DNA of 64,000 nt from an uncultured Clostridia bacterium (GCA_944392455.1 CALXWP010000002.1:124001-188000), one strand, 5' to 3'; shown: positions 1 through 8,972, numbered from the stretch's first letter. Notes: a model not told the origin generated them from the sequence alone. Numbers and translations are program-made.

Positions 1-1337
1 AAAAAGTAAAAGTATCTGGATGGATACGTACTTTAAGAGATTCCAAAAATTTTGGATTTATAGAATTAAATGATGGAAGCTTTTTTAATAATGTTCAAAT
101 AGTTATTGATACTACTTTAGACAATTTTGAAGATGTTAGAAAATTAACAATAAGTTCATCAATAATTGTAGAAGGAGATTTTATAAAAACAGAAAATGCA
201 AAACAACCATTTGAAATAAGAGCTTGCAAAATTGATATAGTAAATACTGCAAGTCAAGACTACCCACTTCAAAAGAAAAGACATTCTTTTGAATATTTAA
301 GAACAATAGCTCATTTAAGACCTAGAACTAATACTTTTAATGCAGTATTTAGAGTTAGATCAGTTTTATCTTTTGCAATACATAAATTTTTCCAAGAAAA
401 AGGATTTGTATATGTTCACACACCAATTATAACTGGTAGTGATTGCGAAGGTGCTGGAGAAATGTTTAGAGTTACTGCAATGGATCTAAATAATTTACCT
501 AAAAATGATGATGGAGAAATAGATTTTTCTCAAGATTTCTTTGGAAAATCATCTCACTTAACAGTTAGTGGTCAATTAGATGTTGAAACATTTGCTCATG
601 CATTCAGAAATGTATACACATTTGGTCCAACATTTAGAGCAGAAAATTCAAACACAGTAAAACATGCTGCTGAATTCTGGATGATAGAACCAGAAATTTG
701 TTTTGCAGATTTAACTGATTATATGGATTTAGCAGAAGAAATGATAAAATATATTATTACATATGTTAGAGAAAATGCTCCTGAAGAAATGGAATTCTTT
801 AATAAATTTATTGATACAGGATTATTTGAAAAACTAGATAATGTAGTAAATTCTGATTTTGGCAGAATTACTTATACAGAAGCTATAAAAGAATTAGAAA
901 AAGTAAACGATAAATTTGAATTTCCTGTTCATTGGGGTACTGATATTCAAACAGAACATGAAAGATATTTAAGTGAAGTAATATTTAAGAAACCTGTATT
1001 TGTTACAGATTATCCAAAAGAAATAAAAGCTTTTTATATGAAACAAAACCCTGATGGAAAAACTGTTGCTGCAGCTGACTTATTGGTAGCAGGAATCGGT
1101 GAAATAATTGGTGGTAGCCAAAGAGAAGATGATTTTGTAAAATTATCTAATAGAATGAAAGAACTAGATTTATCAGAAGCAGATTATTGGTGGTATTTAG
1201 ATTTAAGACGTTATGGTAGTTGTCCTCATGCAGGTTTTGGATTAGGATTTGAAAGAATGATGATGTATTTAACAGGTATTTCTAATATCCGTGATGTTCT
1301 TCCATTCCCAAGAACACCTAATAATTGTGAATTTTAA
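1..1337 (+). CDS. asnS: Asparaginyl-tRNA synthetase (5' end outside window)
   Basis: Class II aminoacyl-tRNA synthetase that charges tRNA-Asn in the cytosol. The frame is open from base 3, so about 444 residues are visible and roughly 20 N-terminal residues lie outside the window; the Met codon at 462 is internal. The visible part starts in the OB-fold anticodon-binding domain ([11 protein letters not shown], then [10 protein letters not shown]). The class II core follows: motif 2 region around [11 protein letters not shown], and motif 3 near the end as [15 protein letters not shown] with the conserved arginine. The ending [10 protein letters not shown] is typical of bacterial AsnRS and separates it from AspRS. 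A hairpin with a T-run follows the stop. Confidence 0.97.
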   Translation, partial: KVKVSGWIRTLRDSKNFGFIELNDGSFFNNVQIVIDTTLDNFEDVRKLTISSSIIVEGDFIKTENAKQPFEIRACKIDIVNTASQDYPLQKKRHSFEYLRTIAHLRPRTNTFNAVFRVRSVLSFAIHKFFQEKGFVYVHTPIITGSDCEGAGEMFRVTAMDLNNLPKNDDGEIDFSQDFFGKSSHLTVSGQLDVETFAHAFRNVYTFGPTFRAENSNTVKHAAEFWMIEPEICFADLTDYMDLAEEMIKYIITYVRENAPEEMEFFNKFIDTGLFEKLDNVVNSDFGRITYTEAIKELEKVNDKFEFPVHWGTDIQTEHERYLSEVIFKKPVFVTDYPKEIKAFYMKQNPDGKTVAAADLLVAGIGEIIGGSQREDDFVKLSNRMKELDLSEADYWWYLDLRRYGSCPHAGFGLGFERMMMYLTGISNIRDVLPFPRTPNNCEF

Positions 1338-1356
1338 AATATAGTAAATTTTAAAA

Positions 1357-1411
1357 ATATAGTGAAAAAAGTCGAATTTTATCGTACGTTTTTTACTATA
1401 TTTTTTGTTTT
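1357..1411 (+). terminator. Rho-independent terminator of asnS
   Basis: An inverted repeat (left arm 1357-1372, right arm 1386-1401, with a few mismatches) is followed by a T-rich run. It lies 20 bases after the asnS stop. Confidence 0.75.
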
Positions 1412-1415
1412 AAAT

Positions 1416-1444
1416 TTGCATTATTTTCCAGCTTATGATATAAT
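1416..1444 (+). promoter_or_regulatory. Sigma-A type promoter of the orphan gene at 1486
   Basis: A -35 box TTGCAT (1416-1421) is separated by exactly 17 bases from a perfect -10 box TATAAT (1439-1444), with an extended TG just upstream. The orphan gene therefore has its own vegetative promoter. The second orphan gene (42639-43154) has a similar TGaTATAAT on the minus strand at 43217-43222. Confidence 0.7.
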
Positions 1445-1485
1445 TATATTTGTCTTTTTTGACAAATACATTAAGGAGGAAACAA

Positions 1486-1926
1486 ATGGAACCTGAAGTT
1501 TACACATTATACCTGCCTCTTTACGAGGCTCCCACACCACGGTTGCAGGAAAAATTAAACGAGCTCTTGGATGAGTTCTTTGTAAATCCTGCTTTCCTCA
1601 TGCAGATTGCTCCTGATCACGGGAAGATTCAATTCATCCCATCTTGTGGTGACGGGGGGACTGTCTCAATTCCAATGAAGTACGTTATGAAAGATCTGTC
1701 TTCTAAGAGTGAGTTTAAGCGTCTTAGCATATTTTGCAGCAAATTCAACATGTTGTCGTCATTTGCTGGGTCGCCTAAAACTCAAAAAAAGGCAAGCTTC
1801 TTTCTCGAACTGACTGAGAACCGAGATATGTTCGCTGGTGCAATAAAGGTTTTGGTTGTCACTCTTAAGGTGACTGACCTTGCAATTAAAATCACCATCG
1901 ACAATCTGTTTAAAGTCCTCGGATAA
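1486..1926 (+). CDS. Orphan protein of unknown function, GC-richer than the host
   Basis: A 146-residue protein I do not recognise. The ATG at 1486 is chosen because AGGAGGAAACAA sits just before it; an upstream TTG at 1450 overlaps the promoter. There is no signal peptide or clear membrane segment. The N-terminal half holds EKLNELLDEFF and a Gly/Asp-rich turn (CGDGGTVSI); the C-terminal third is rich in Val, Leu and Ile and could be beta strand. Base and codon use are unlike the neighbours: many G/C-ending codons such as CTG, CTC, GAG and CCC. Codon 19 (1540-1542) is an in-frame CGG, a codon not found unshifted in any native gene here. It has its own promoter and terminator, so it looks like a self-contained acquired cassette. 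Confidence 0.7.
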   Translation: MEPEVYTLYLPLYEAPTPRLQEKLNELLDEFFVNPAFLMQIAPDHGKIQFIPSCGDGGTVSIPMKYVMKDLSSKSEFKRLSIFCSKFNMLSSFAGSPKTQKKASFFLELTENRDMFAGAIKVLVVTLKVTDLAIKITIDNLFKVLG

Positions 1927-1954
1927 TGCGAGATTCGCTCTCCCGATGACACAA

Positions 1955-1986
1955 AACCCCCGCGCTACTGCGTGGGGGTTATTCTT
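1955..1986 (+). terminator. GC-rich hairpin terminator, usable from both strands
   Basis: AACCCCCGCG pairs with CGTGGGGGTT around a short loop. T-rich sequence follows on the plus strand, and TTTTGTG follows when read on the minus strand. It separates the orphan gene from the convergent spoVG. Confidence 0.85.
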
Positions 1987-1997
1987 TTATTTATTTA

Positions 1998-2273
1998 TTA
2001 TTCTGCTGAATTTGCTTCAGCTTCAGGAGCATCATAAGCTTCTAATATAGCTTTTTGAATTTTTTCCCTTGTCTCTGGATTGATTGGATGAGCTATATCT
2101 TTGAATTCTCCGTTTGGAGTTTTTCTACTTGGCATAGCTATGAATAATCCATCTTGACTTTCGATAACTTTTATGTCGTGTACTACGAACTCATTATCGA
2201 ATGTTACAGAAGCAACAGCTTTCATTCTGTTCTCTGAATTTACTTTTCTTAAACGTACGTCTGTTATTTGCAT
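1998..2273 (-). CDS. spoVG: SpoVG RNA-binding regulatory protein
   Basis: A 91-residue cytosolic protein of the SpoVG family, which binds nucleic acid and modulates septation, sporulation and capsule or virulence genes in Firmicutes. Family signatures are [11 protein letters not shown] at the N-terminus, [18 protein letters not shown] in the middle, and [16 protein letters not shown] near the C-terminus. The start is the ATG beginning MQITDV, not the upstream in-frame codons, because GGAAGGCGGTG lies just before it and family members begin there. In Bacillus it is usually next to purR/yabJ; here it stands alone between the orphan gene and murC. Confidence 0.96.
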   Translation of the reverse strand: MQITDVRLRKVNSENRMKAVASVTFDNEFVVHDIKVIESQDGLFIAMPSRKTPNGEFKDIAHPINPETREKIQKAILEAYDAPEAEANSAE

Positions 2274-2549
2274 TTTGTGCACCGCCTTCCAAAGTTTTAA
2301 AAATTTTGTACATTGTCTTTTGTTATATACTATGTACACTTATATTATTCGTCAAAAAAACTTTTTTTCCTTCTTTATTTTCATTTTTTCTATATTTTTA
2401 TTTTTATATAACATTAAATACACTTAAATAAATTTCTCTAATTACTATATAAATCACTAAAAACTTAATTTTATCATATATTATATTGAAAATATCAAAA
2501 AAACAGTATATAATATTCACGATATAAAGCTTAAAGGAGTGTGCTTAAA

Positions 2550-3929
2550 ATGGCAAATATAGATGAATTAAAACAATACAAACATATTCACTTAATTGGA
2601 ATTGGTGGAGTAAGCATGAGTGGAATTGCAGAAATTCTACATTATTGGGGATTTATAGTTACAGGATCTGATGCTTCAAGTTCAGAAGTAACAGATAAAT
2701 TAATAAAGAACCATATTCCAGTAACTATTGGTCATGATTTAGAAAATATATCAAAAGCAAATTTAGTTGTATATAGCGCTGCTATAAAAAAAGATGACCC
2801 TGAGCTTGTAAAAGCTAAAGAATTAAATATACCAATTATAGAAAGAGGTACTTTTTTAGGTCTCTTAACTAAAGCTTTTAAAAACACAATATGTGTATCA
2901 GGAACTCATGGAAAAACAACAACAACTTCTATGATATCATTATGCTTTCTTGAAGCTGGAAAAGATCCTTCTATTCAAGTTGGAGCATATTTAAAACAAT
3001 TAGATGGAAACTATAGAGTTGGAACTAGTGAATATTTTATAATAGAAGCATGTGAATATGTTGAAAGTTACTTAAAATTATTTCCTAAAACAGAAGTTAT
3101 TTTAAATATAGATAATGATCACTTAGATTATTTTGGAACTCTTGATAATATTATAAAATCATTTAAGAATTATGTTAAACTTATTCCTGAAAATGGTTTA
3201 CTTGTAATAAATTGGGATGATCCAAATTGTATGCAAATTGCCAAAAGTACAAATGCAAAAGTATTAACTTATGGAATTAAAAATGAAAATGCTAATTTTG
3301 TTGCAAGAAATATAGTCTTTAATCGTAATGGTTTCCCTACTTTTGATGTATACTATAATAATAATTTCTTTAAAACAATTACCCTTTCTATTCCTGGAGA
3401 GCATAATGTAATGAATGCACTTGCATGTATCTCTGTATGTTTCCAATACGGAATAGAAAAAGAAGATATAAAAAATGCTTTATTAAAATATACTGGTGCT
3501 CATAGAAGGTTTGAATATAAAGGTTCTTTTAATAATGTAAATGTATATGATGATTATGGTCATCATCCAACTGAAATATTAGCAACAGCAAATGCTCTAA
3601 AACAAAAAAAATACAATAAGTCTTGGGTTATATTCCAACCACATACATATAGTAGAACAAAGAATCTATTAGACGATTTTGCAAATGTTCTAACAAATTT
3701 TGATCATATAATTGTAACAGATATATATGCAGCAAGAGAAACAAACACATATAATATCTCTTCAAAAGATTTAGTTAATAAAGTTCAAAGTAATGGATAT
3801 TCAGCTAAATATATGTCAGATTTTAATGAAATTGTTAAATATATAAAAGCTAATGCAAAACCAAATGATATAGTTTTGACTTTAGGTGCAGGTACTATAA
3901 CAAATTTAGGTCCTATGCTTGTTGATTAA
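2550..3929 (+). CDS. murC: UDP-N-acetylmuramate--L-alanine ligase
   Basis: Cytosolic Mur ligase that joins L-Ala to UDP-MurNAc with ATP, the first peptide-stem step of peptidoglycan synthesis. About 459 residues, the usual family length. The Rossmann-like UDP-binding N-terminus shows IHLIGIGGVSMSGIAEIL, the ATP loop is SGTHGKTTTTSM, and the Mur ligase centre and C-terminal domains follow (YDDYGHHPTEI, WVIFQPHTYSR). ATG 2550 fits the AAGGAG at 2534 with normal spacing better than the in-frame GTG at 2541. It lies just upstream of a glycan polymerase gene, which makes a short cell-wall cluster. Confidence 0.97.
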   Translation: MANIDELKQYKHIHLIGIGGVSMSGIAEILHYWGFIVTGSDASSSEVTDKLIKNHIPVTIGHDLENISKANLVVYSAAIKKDDPELVKAKELNIPIIERGTFLGLLTKAFKNTICVSGTHGKTTTTSMISLCFLEAGKDPSIQVGAYLKQLDGNYRVGTSEYFIIEACEYVESYLKLFPKTEVILNIDNDHLDYFGTLDNIIKSFKNYVKLIPENGLLVINWDDPNCMQIAKSTNAKVLTYGIKNENANFVARNIVFNRNGFPTFDVYYNNNFFKTITLSIPGEHNVMNALACISVCFQYGIEKEDIKNALLKYTGAHRRFEYKGSFNNVNVYDDYGHHPTEILATANALKQKKYNKSWVIFQPHTYSRTKNLLDDFANVLTNFDHIIVTDIYAARETNTYNISSKDLVNKVQSNGYSAKYMSDFNEIVKYIKANAKPNDIVLTLGAGTITNLGPMLVD

Positions 3930-3974
3930 TTTATTATATAATTCAAAAGTAATAAAAGAATTTTAGTAAAAATA

Positions 3975-4024
3975 AAAAATCTATTAATAATTAGTTAATA
4001 ATTTATTAATAGACTTTTTTTATT
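3975..4024 (+). terminator. Terminator of murC
   Basis: AAATCTATTAATAA pairs with TTATTAATAGACTT, followed by a run of T. It lies between the murC stop and the next gene. Confidence 0.75.
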
Positions 4025-4057
4025 TATATGATATAATATTTTCCAAGAGGTGATATT

Positions 4058-4781
4058 TTGAAAATACTAAGAAATATATTATTAGTTATACTATTAATTA
4101 TATTAGTCTCTCGGTTTATTCTTATATATTGCAGGTAATAATTTATATGGTAAAGTTTTAGATGGTAGAAATTTAGAAGATGTAATTGAAGAAATTAGAT
4201 CTGATCCTGATTATATAAAATATGAAGATTTACCCCAAAATTATATAAATGCTGTTATTGCTGTCGAGGATCATAGATACAGAAACCATGGTGCTATAGA
4301 TTTAATTGCTATTGGAAGAGCTATATATATAAATGTAACAAACTTTGAACTACGAGAAGGTGGAAGTACAATCACCCAGCAAGTTGCAAAAAACATTTTC
4401 TATATAGAAGAAACAAAACCAGTAACTAGAAAAATAGCTGAAATCATTACTGCATTTGATTTAGAAAAGCATTATACTAAAGATGAAATTTTAGAATTAT
4501 ATGTTAATACAATTTATTTTGGTGATGGGTACTATGGTATTGAAGAAGCTTGTCAAGGTTATTTAAACAAATCTACTAAAGATATGACATTAGAAGATTG
4601 CACTATGATGGCTGGTATCCCTAATGCACCGAGTGTATATGCTCCAACAGTTAATCCAGACTTAACAAGAAGTAGACAAGAAAAAGTAATTTCTGAAATG
4701 AAAGAATACGGATATCTTTCCGAAGAAGATTCACAAAATTTATTAAATAATCTTGATAAATATTATGAGAATTTTGAATAA
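4058..4781 (+). CDS. Monofunctional GT51 peptidoglycan glycosyltransferase, needs +1 frameshift at a CGG codon
   Basis: Lipid II polymerising transglycosylase anchored in the membrane. Start TTG 4058 after AGAGGTGATATT. Codons 1-18 give KILRNILLVILLIILVS, a membrane anchor; codon 19 is CGG (4112-4114), and that frame stops after 26 residues. Skipping the C gives GLFLYIAGNNLYGK and then an open frame to 4781: 724 bases, i.e. 240 codons plus stop plus one base. All GT51 motifs follow: AVIAVEDHRYRNHGA with the catalytic Glu, GGSTITQQVAKN, RKIAEIITAFDLEK, YVNTIYFGDGYYG and GIPNAPSVYAP. There is no transpeptidase domain, so it resembles MtgA/monofunctional enzymes rather than a class A PBP. No other damage is seen, which argues against a pseudogene. 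Confidence 0.85.
4112..4114 (+). other. CGG +1 frameshift site, glycosyltransferase
   Basis: Context TCT CGG TTT A. The zero frame reaches TAA eight codons on; skipping the C reads TCT GGT TTA and continues into the conserved GT51 domain. The in-frame TAG at 4104 excludes an earlier entry into the second frame, so the shift must happen between 4107 and about 4136; CGG is the only rare codon there. Confidence 0.8.
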
Positions 4782-4800
4782 TCAAAATTCTCATATTTTT
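4764..4800 (+). terminator. Terminator overlapping the glycosyltransferase stop
   Basis: TATGAGAATTTTGA (4764-4777) and TCAAAATTCTCATA (4782-4795) are perfect complements flanking the stop codon, followed by T5. It also faces the convergent hemW. Confidence 0.85.
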
Positions 4801-4809
4801 ATTATTAAA

Positions 4810-5982
4810 CTATACAAATTCTTTCCATACTAAATTTGCTAAATCTAATCCCTTATCTGTTAATTTTATATAATTTCCATCAACAATTAATAATTTTTCA
4901 TTTATTAGTTGTTCTAATTCTTTTCTAAAAAGATATAAAGGATTTTGTAAAAATTTATTTTTAAAAATATCTATATTTATTCCTTCTATTTTTCTTAATC
5001 CTAATATCATATAGTCTTTCATTTTACTTTCATTTGTTTGTTTTTCATGAAATACAAAATTATCAATTGCTTTACCATTTTCAAAATTATTGATATATTC
5101 TTCAATATCGCCTATATTAGAATATCTAACATTATTGGTATATGAATGAGCTGCAACTCCTACTCCTATATATTCTTCACCATTCCAACATGATAAATTA
5201 TGTTTAGATTCAAATCCTTTTTTTGCAAAATTAGATATTTCATAATGAATATATCCTGTATTTTCTAACATTTTCTTTGTTTTCCAATACATTTTTCTTT
5301 CCATATTATCATCTGGTAATACATATTTTCCTTCTTCTATCTCTTTATATAAAGTTGTTCCTTCTTCTAATATAAGAGAATATATAGATATATGTTCTGG
5401 CTTTAACTCTATAACTTTTTCTAATCCATCTGTCAATTCTTCCATATTCTGCTCTGGCAATGCTAACATCAAATCAACATTAATATTTCTAAAACCAATT
5501 TTTCTTGCCAAATTATATGTGTTTAAAAATTCTTCATATGTATGAATCCTTCCTATTCTTTCTAAAGTATTATCATTAGTAGATTGTAATCCTATACTTA
5601 ATCTATTTATTCCTGCATCTTTATAATCTTGTAATTTTGTTTCATTTACAGTTCCTGGGTTTACTTCTATTGTTGTTTCTACATCACTACTAATTTTAAA
5701 ATTTTGTTTTATTTCGCTTAATATTTCTTTTATATATTTACTATCAATAACAGATGGAGTTCCTCCTCCTATATATATAGTTTTTAAATTAATTAAATCA
5801 TCTAATCCTTTTTTATAGTCATGTAAATTTGAAATTCCTATATCTCTTATTTCATATTTCAAACACTCAATATATCTATCTATTAGGTGTTCTCTATTAG
5901 AATATGATATAAAATCACAATATTTACATTTTCTTTTACAAAATGGTATATGTATATATAGTCCTATGTTTTTTGTTTCCAT
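4810..5982 (-). CDS. hemW: Radical SAM HemW-type protein (coproporphyrinogen III oxidase-like)
   Basis: A 390-residue cytosolic radical SAM protein. The cluster motif is near the N-terminus as CKRKCKYCDF (C-x3-C-x2-C), preceded by GLYIHIPF, which is typical of the HemN/HemW group. IYIGGGTPSVID and RLSIGLQSTND are further family signatures. HemW proteins insert haem; many Clostridia carry one without being full haem makers, so true coproporphyrinogen oxidase activity is less likely. It is last in a tight minus-strand run prmC-whiA-hemW with a 32-base gap to whiA. Start ATG follows GAGGGAAAAATA. Confidence 0.92.
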   Translation of the reverse strand: METKNIGLYIHIPFCKRKCKYCDFISYSNREHLIDRYIECLKYEIRDIGISNLHDYKKGLDDLINLKTIYIGGGTPSVIDSKYIKEILSEIKQNFKISSDVETTIEVNPGTVNETKLQDYKDAGINRLSIGLQSTNDNTLERIGRIHTYEEFLNTYNLARKIGFRNINVDLMLALPEQNMEELTDGLEKVIELKPEHISIYSLILEEGTTLYKEIEEGKYVLPDDNMERKMYWKTKKMLENTGYIHYEISNFAKKGFESKHNLSCWNGEEYIGVGVAAHSYTNNVRYSNIGDIEEYINNFENGKAIDNFVFHEKQTNESKMKDYMILGLRKIEGINIDIFKNKFLQNPLYLFRKELEQLINEKLLIVDGNYIKLTDKGLDLANLVWKEFV

Positions 5983-6014
5983 TATTTTTCCCTCTTTACT
6001 ATTACTCCGTATAT

Positions 6015-6869
6015 TTATAAAGCCATTTTTATTATCGTATTTAATCTATAATTTACTCCTGATTTCCCTATAGGTTCTTCTAACATCTGACCTAGTTCTG
6101 TAAGTGATGCCTCAGGGTTTTCTATTCTTAAATTTGCTAATTCTTTTAAATTATCTGGAAGGCTATTAAATTTTCCTTCCTTTTGTAATTTTTTTATTGC
6201 CTCAATCTGCTTTATTGCTGCATTTACAGTTTTATTTAAATTTGCTGTCTCACAATTCACAATTCTATTCACATTATTTCTCATATCTCTATATACTCTA
6301 ATTTCTTCAAATTTAATAACAGCATTATTTGCCCCAACAAAAGCTAAAAATTTTGATATTTCCTCTCCGTCTTTTGAATAAATAGAAATTTTAGTCTTGT
6401 TATTTAATATCTTAAATATTATTCCATATTTTTTTAATATTTCTATTATCATTTCGGCAATTTTTAAATCATTTAATATGATTTCTATGTGGTATTTATT
6501 TTTAGGATTATTAATTGAACCACTTCCTAAAAAAGCACCTCTAACAAAAGATTTTTCTTCATTTTCTCTAGTAGATATTTCATAATTTTTATATAAACTA
6601 TCTAGATTCATCTTGTCTTTTTTATGTACCATTATGCTATAATTTTTTCCTACAAGATCAATACTATATTCTAAAATATTAACATTATTTAATAATTTAC
6701 TAAATCTATTTATATTATATTCACTTTCTGTTGCAAACTTAATACTATTACTGCTTTTAGATATATTAACTGTATTTATATATCCATAAAGTTCTGCTTT
6801 AACACAATCCTTATCAGCTAAATTACTTAACTTACTTAATTCTTCTTTTACATCTGTTGAAAATGACAT
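6015..6869 (-). CDS. whiA: DNA-binding protein WhiA
   Basis: A 284-residue protein of the WhiA family: an N-terminal degenerate LAGLIDADG homing-endonuclease-like fold plus a C-terminal helix-turn-helix. It controls sporulation genes in Streptomyces and affects cell division and chromosome segregation in Bacillus. Visible signatures are FSTDVKEELSKL at the start, FVRGAFLGSGSINNPKNKYHIEI in the endonuclease-like part, RIVNCETANLNKTVNAA, and the C-terminal LANLRIENPEASLTELGQM followed by KSGVNYRLNTI in the HTH. Usual clostridial neighbours (rapZ, yvcK) are absent; here it sits four bases downstream of prmC. Confidence 0.95.
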   Translation of the reverse strand: MSFSTDVKEELSKLSNLADKDCVKAELYGYINTVNISKSSNSIKFATESEYNINRFSKLLNNVNILEYSIDLVGKNYSIMVHKKDKMNLDSLYKNYEISTRENEEKSFVRGAFLGSGSINNPKNKYHIEIILNDLKIAEMIIEILKKYGIIFKILNNKTKISIYSKDGEEISKFLAFVGANNAVIKFEEIRVYRDMRNNVNRIVNCETANLNKTVNAAIKQIEAIKKLQKEGKFNSLPDNLKELANLRIENPEASLTELGQMLEEPIGKSGVNYRLNTIIKMAL

Positions 6870-6873
6870 TTTA

Positions 6874-7746
6874 TCAACTCTTTTCTATCTTTACTACTCT
6901 ATCTATATTAGATAAATCTTTATATATTTCAATATTTTTATAATTTTCATTATTTCTAAATAGATCCGGTACAGACCTATTTTGATTATATCCTATTTCT
7001 AATAAAATAGCTCCATTATCTTTTAAAAATTTATATCCTTCGTCTCGTATTATTTTATAATATTTAAGACCATCTTCCCCACCATCAAGCGCAAGTTGTG
7101 GCTCATTTTGTACATCTTTAGGTAGCTTTTCTAATTCTTTAGTTTCTATATATGGAGGATTTGAAACTATTATATCAAATTTAATTTTTATATTTTCTAA
7201 CATATCAGAATTTATAACATGAATTTGAACATCATTATTTTTAGCATTTAATTCTGCTATTTTTAATGCTTCCTTGCTTATATCTGATGCATAAACTTCT
7301 ACATCTGTAATATATTTTTTTATTGATATTCCAATAGCTCCGCTTCCAGTACATAAATCTAGTACTAATATTTTTTCTTGTTTTCTATTCTCTTTAATTT
7401 CTCTTAATTGTTTAATCTTATTAATAGTATCTAATACCTTTTCTAATAATATTTCTGTATCAGGTTGAGGTATCAAAACATTTTGATCTACAAAAAAGTT
7501 TAATTTCATAAATTCCTGACAATTTGTAATATATTGTAATGGTTTTCCTTTAATTAATTTATCTATTAACATTAGATATTTATTTTCATTTTCTTTATCC
7601 ACTAACATTTCATTATTTATTAATAATTCTGTTTTATCCATATTTAATACATATTGTAACAATTTTTCTGCTTTAAAAACCGAATCTTCTATATTATTTT
7701 CTTCTAATTTTTTGTTCCCTATAATTTTTAATTCTCTTATATTCAA
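6874..7746 (-). CDS. prmC: Release factor glutamine methyltransferase PrmC
   Basis: SAM-dependent N5-methyltransferase that modifies the GGQ glutamine of peptide chain release factors. The SAM pocket reads VLDLCTGSGAIGISI and the catalytic motif is IVSNPPYIE (NPPY). The frame is open further upstream, but those residues fall into the end of the 6S RNA gene; I choose TTG 7746 because GGAGGATATATA precedes it and the protein then starts MNIRELKIIG. That gives 290 residues, close to family length. It leads the prmC-whiA-hemW run. In many Firmicutes prmC follows prfA, which is not next to it here. Confidence 0.93.
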   Translation of the reverse strand: MNIRELKIIGNKKLEENNIEDSVFKAEKLLQYVLNMDKTELLINNEMLVDKENENKYLMLIDKLIKGKPLQYITNCQEFMKLNFFVDQNVLIPQPDTEILLEKVLDTINKIKQLREIKENRKQEKILVLDLCTGSGAIGISIKKYITDVEVYASDISKEALKIAELNAKNNDVQIHVINSDMLENIKIKFDIIVSNPPYIETKELEKLPKDVQNEPQLALDGGEDGLKYYKIIRDEGYKFLKDNGAILLEIGYNQNRSVPDLFRNNENYKNIEIYKDLSNIDRVVKIEKS

Positions 7747-7774
7747 TATATATCCTCCAAATACAAACAAAAAA

Positions 7775-7952
7775 CCCCACATTAGCCGCAAGATGAATGA
7801 AATTTTAAGAGCCTGCTTTCACAGGTGGGTGTCTTGTTGAATGCTCCTGGGTTTCTTACATAAATGCAAGCATACACGCCACATTCAAAGGCGGACTCCC
7901 TTTAATCTATTGTTGGTTCTAAAATTCCAGTCTACACGCACTACGCAGGGAA
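7775..7952 (-). ncRNA. ssrS: 6S RNA
   Basis: About 178 bases between truB and prmC. The ends form a closing stem, CCCTGCGT (complement of 7943-7950) with ATGTGGGG (complement of 7775-7782) allowing G-U pairs, followed by TTTTTTGTTT as terminator tail. Inside, GAATGTGGCGTG and GACACCCACCT, then TCATCTTGCGGC, match conserved stretches of known 6S RNAs in the right order, and the overall plan is a long rod with a central bulge. 6S RNA traps the sigma-A RNA polymerase in stationary phase. The region lacks coding potential and is clearly less AT-rich than other spacers here. Confidence 0.8.
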
Positions 7953-8001
7953 TATTTATATACATTTTTTACTTTGTATATATATCTTATCATATTAATT
8001 T

Positions 8002-8901
8002 TTATTTTTCAACTACTATTTCTCTTTTTAATAAATTATTTATTATCTTTCCAATTCCTATAAATTCATTTTTCTCATTATATATTCTATAATCTCCATT
8101 TTTTAAACTATTATTCAGCTTTACGCCATTTAGAAATAATTTCAATTTTTTTTCATTTAAGATAATTTTATCAGCATTTTTATATTTAAAAAAGAATGAC
8201 TCTATATCTATTATATGATCATTAAGATATTTTTTATCTTCTTTATGCATTTCTAGTTCTTTAACAGTTATACTTTTTTCCAAATTAAATTCCCCAACTA
8301 CAATTCTTTTTAATTCTTCCATATATCCTACTGTACTTAATTTAGTAGCTATATCTTCACATAAACTTCTTATATACGTACCTTTAGAACATTTTACTAG
8401 AAAATTAATTTCATTTTTTTCGTTAGATATATTTTTTAGTTCTATATCATATATTTCTATTTTTCTAGGAGTTAAATCAACATGAATATTCTTTCTTGCA
8501 TATTCATATAACTTTTTTCCATTTATTTTTATAGCCGAATACATTGGTGGTATTTGTTCTTGCTTACCTATAAAGCTTTTCAAAACATCTTCTATATATT
8601 TATTTTTCAAAACATCTGGATTAACTTTATCTTCTAATATAGTCTTTCCTTCTGAATCTGCAGTATCTGTCTTTATACCTAATTTTAATTTTACTAAATA
8701 CTCTTTATCATGATTAATTAGATATGATGAAAGTTTCGTTCCTTGTCCAATTAATATTGGCAATAGTCCTGTAGCATTTGGATCTAGAGTTCCAGTATGT
8801 CCAGTTTTTTCATTAAATATATGTTTTACTTTATTAACCACATCATGTGATGTGCAGCCTTTCTCTTTATTTATTAATATTATTCCATCTATACGTATCA
8901 C
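8002..8901 (-). CDS. truB: tRNA pseudouridine(55) synthase TruB
   Basis: Makes pseudouridine-55 in the T-loop of tRNAs. The catalytic Asp lies in GHTGTLDPNATGLLPI; PPMYSAIKINGKKLYEYAR and KCSKGTYIRSLCEDI are further TruB signatures. 299 residues, normal length, with a C-terminal PUA-like extension. The start is a GTG at 8901, with no strong ribosome binding site; the preceding gene nrnA is 71 bases away and an inverted repeat lies between them. Placement after rbfA and nrnA is the standard Firmicutes order. Confidence 0.95.
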   Translation of the reverse strand: MIRIDGIILINKEKGCTSHDVVNKVKHIFNEKTGHTGTLDPNATGLLPILIGQGTKLSSYLINHDKEYLVKLKLGIKTDTADSEGKTILEDKVNPDVLKNKYIEDVLKSFIGKQEQIPPMYSAIKINGKKLYEYARKNIHVDLTPRKIEIYDIELKNISNEKNEINFLVKCSKGTYIRSLCEDIATKLSTVGYMEELKRIVVGEFNLEKSITVKELEMHKEDKKYLNDHIIDIESFFFKYKNADKIILNEKKLKLFLNGVKLNNSLKNGDYRIYNEKNEFIGIGKIINNLLKREIVVEK

Positions 8902-8912
8902 CTACTTTTAAT

Positions 8913-8968
8913 ATTTTAGGGATAAATCTTTTTTGACAATACACATGTCTAGATTCATCCCTAAATAT
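8913..8968 (-). repeat. Inverted repeat between nrnA and truB
   Basis: ATTTAGGGATgAATCT pairs with AGATTtATCCCTAAAAT around a loop of about 21 bases in the spacer between two same-strand genes. The minus-strand reading has no T-run after it, so it may be an mRNA processing or attenuation element rather than a plain terminator. Confidence 0.55.
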
Positions 8969-8972
8969 ATTT

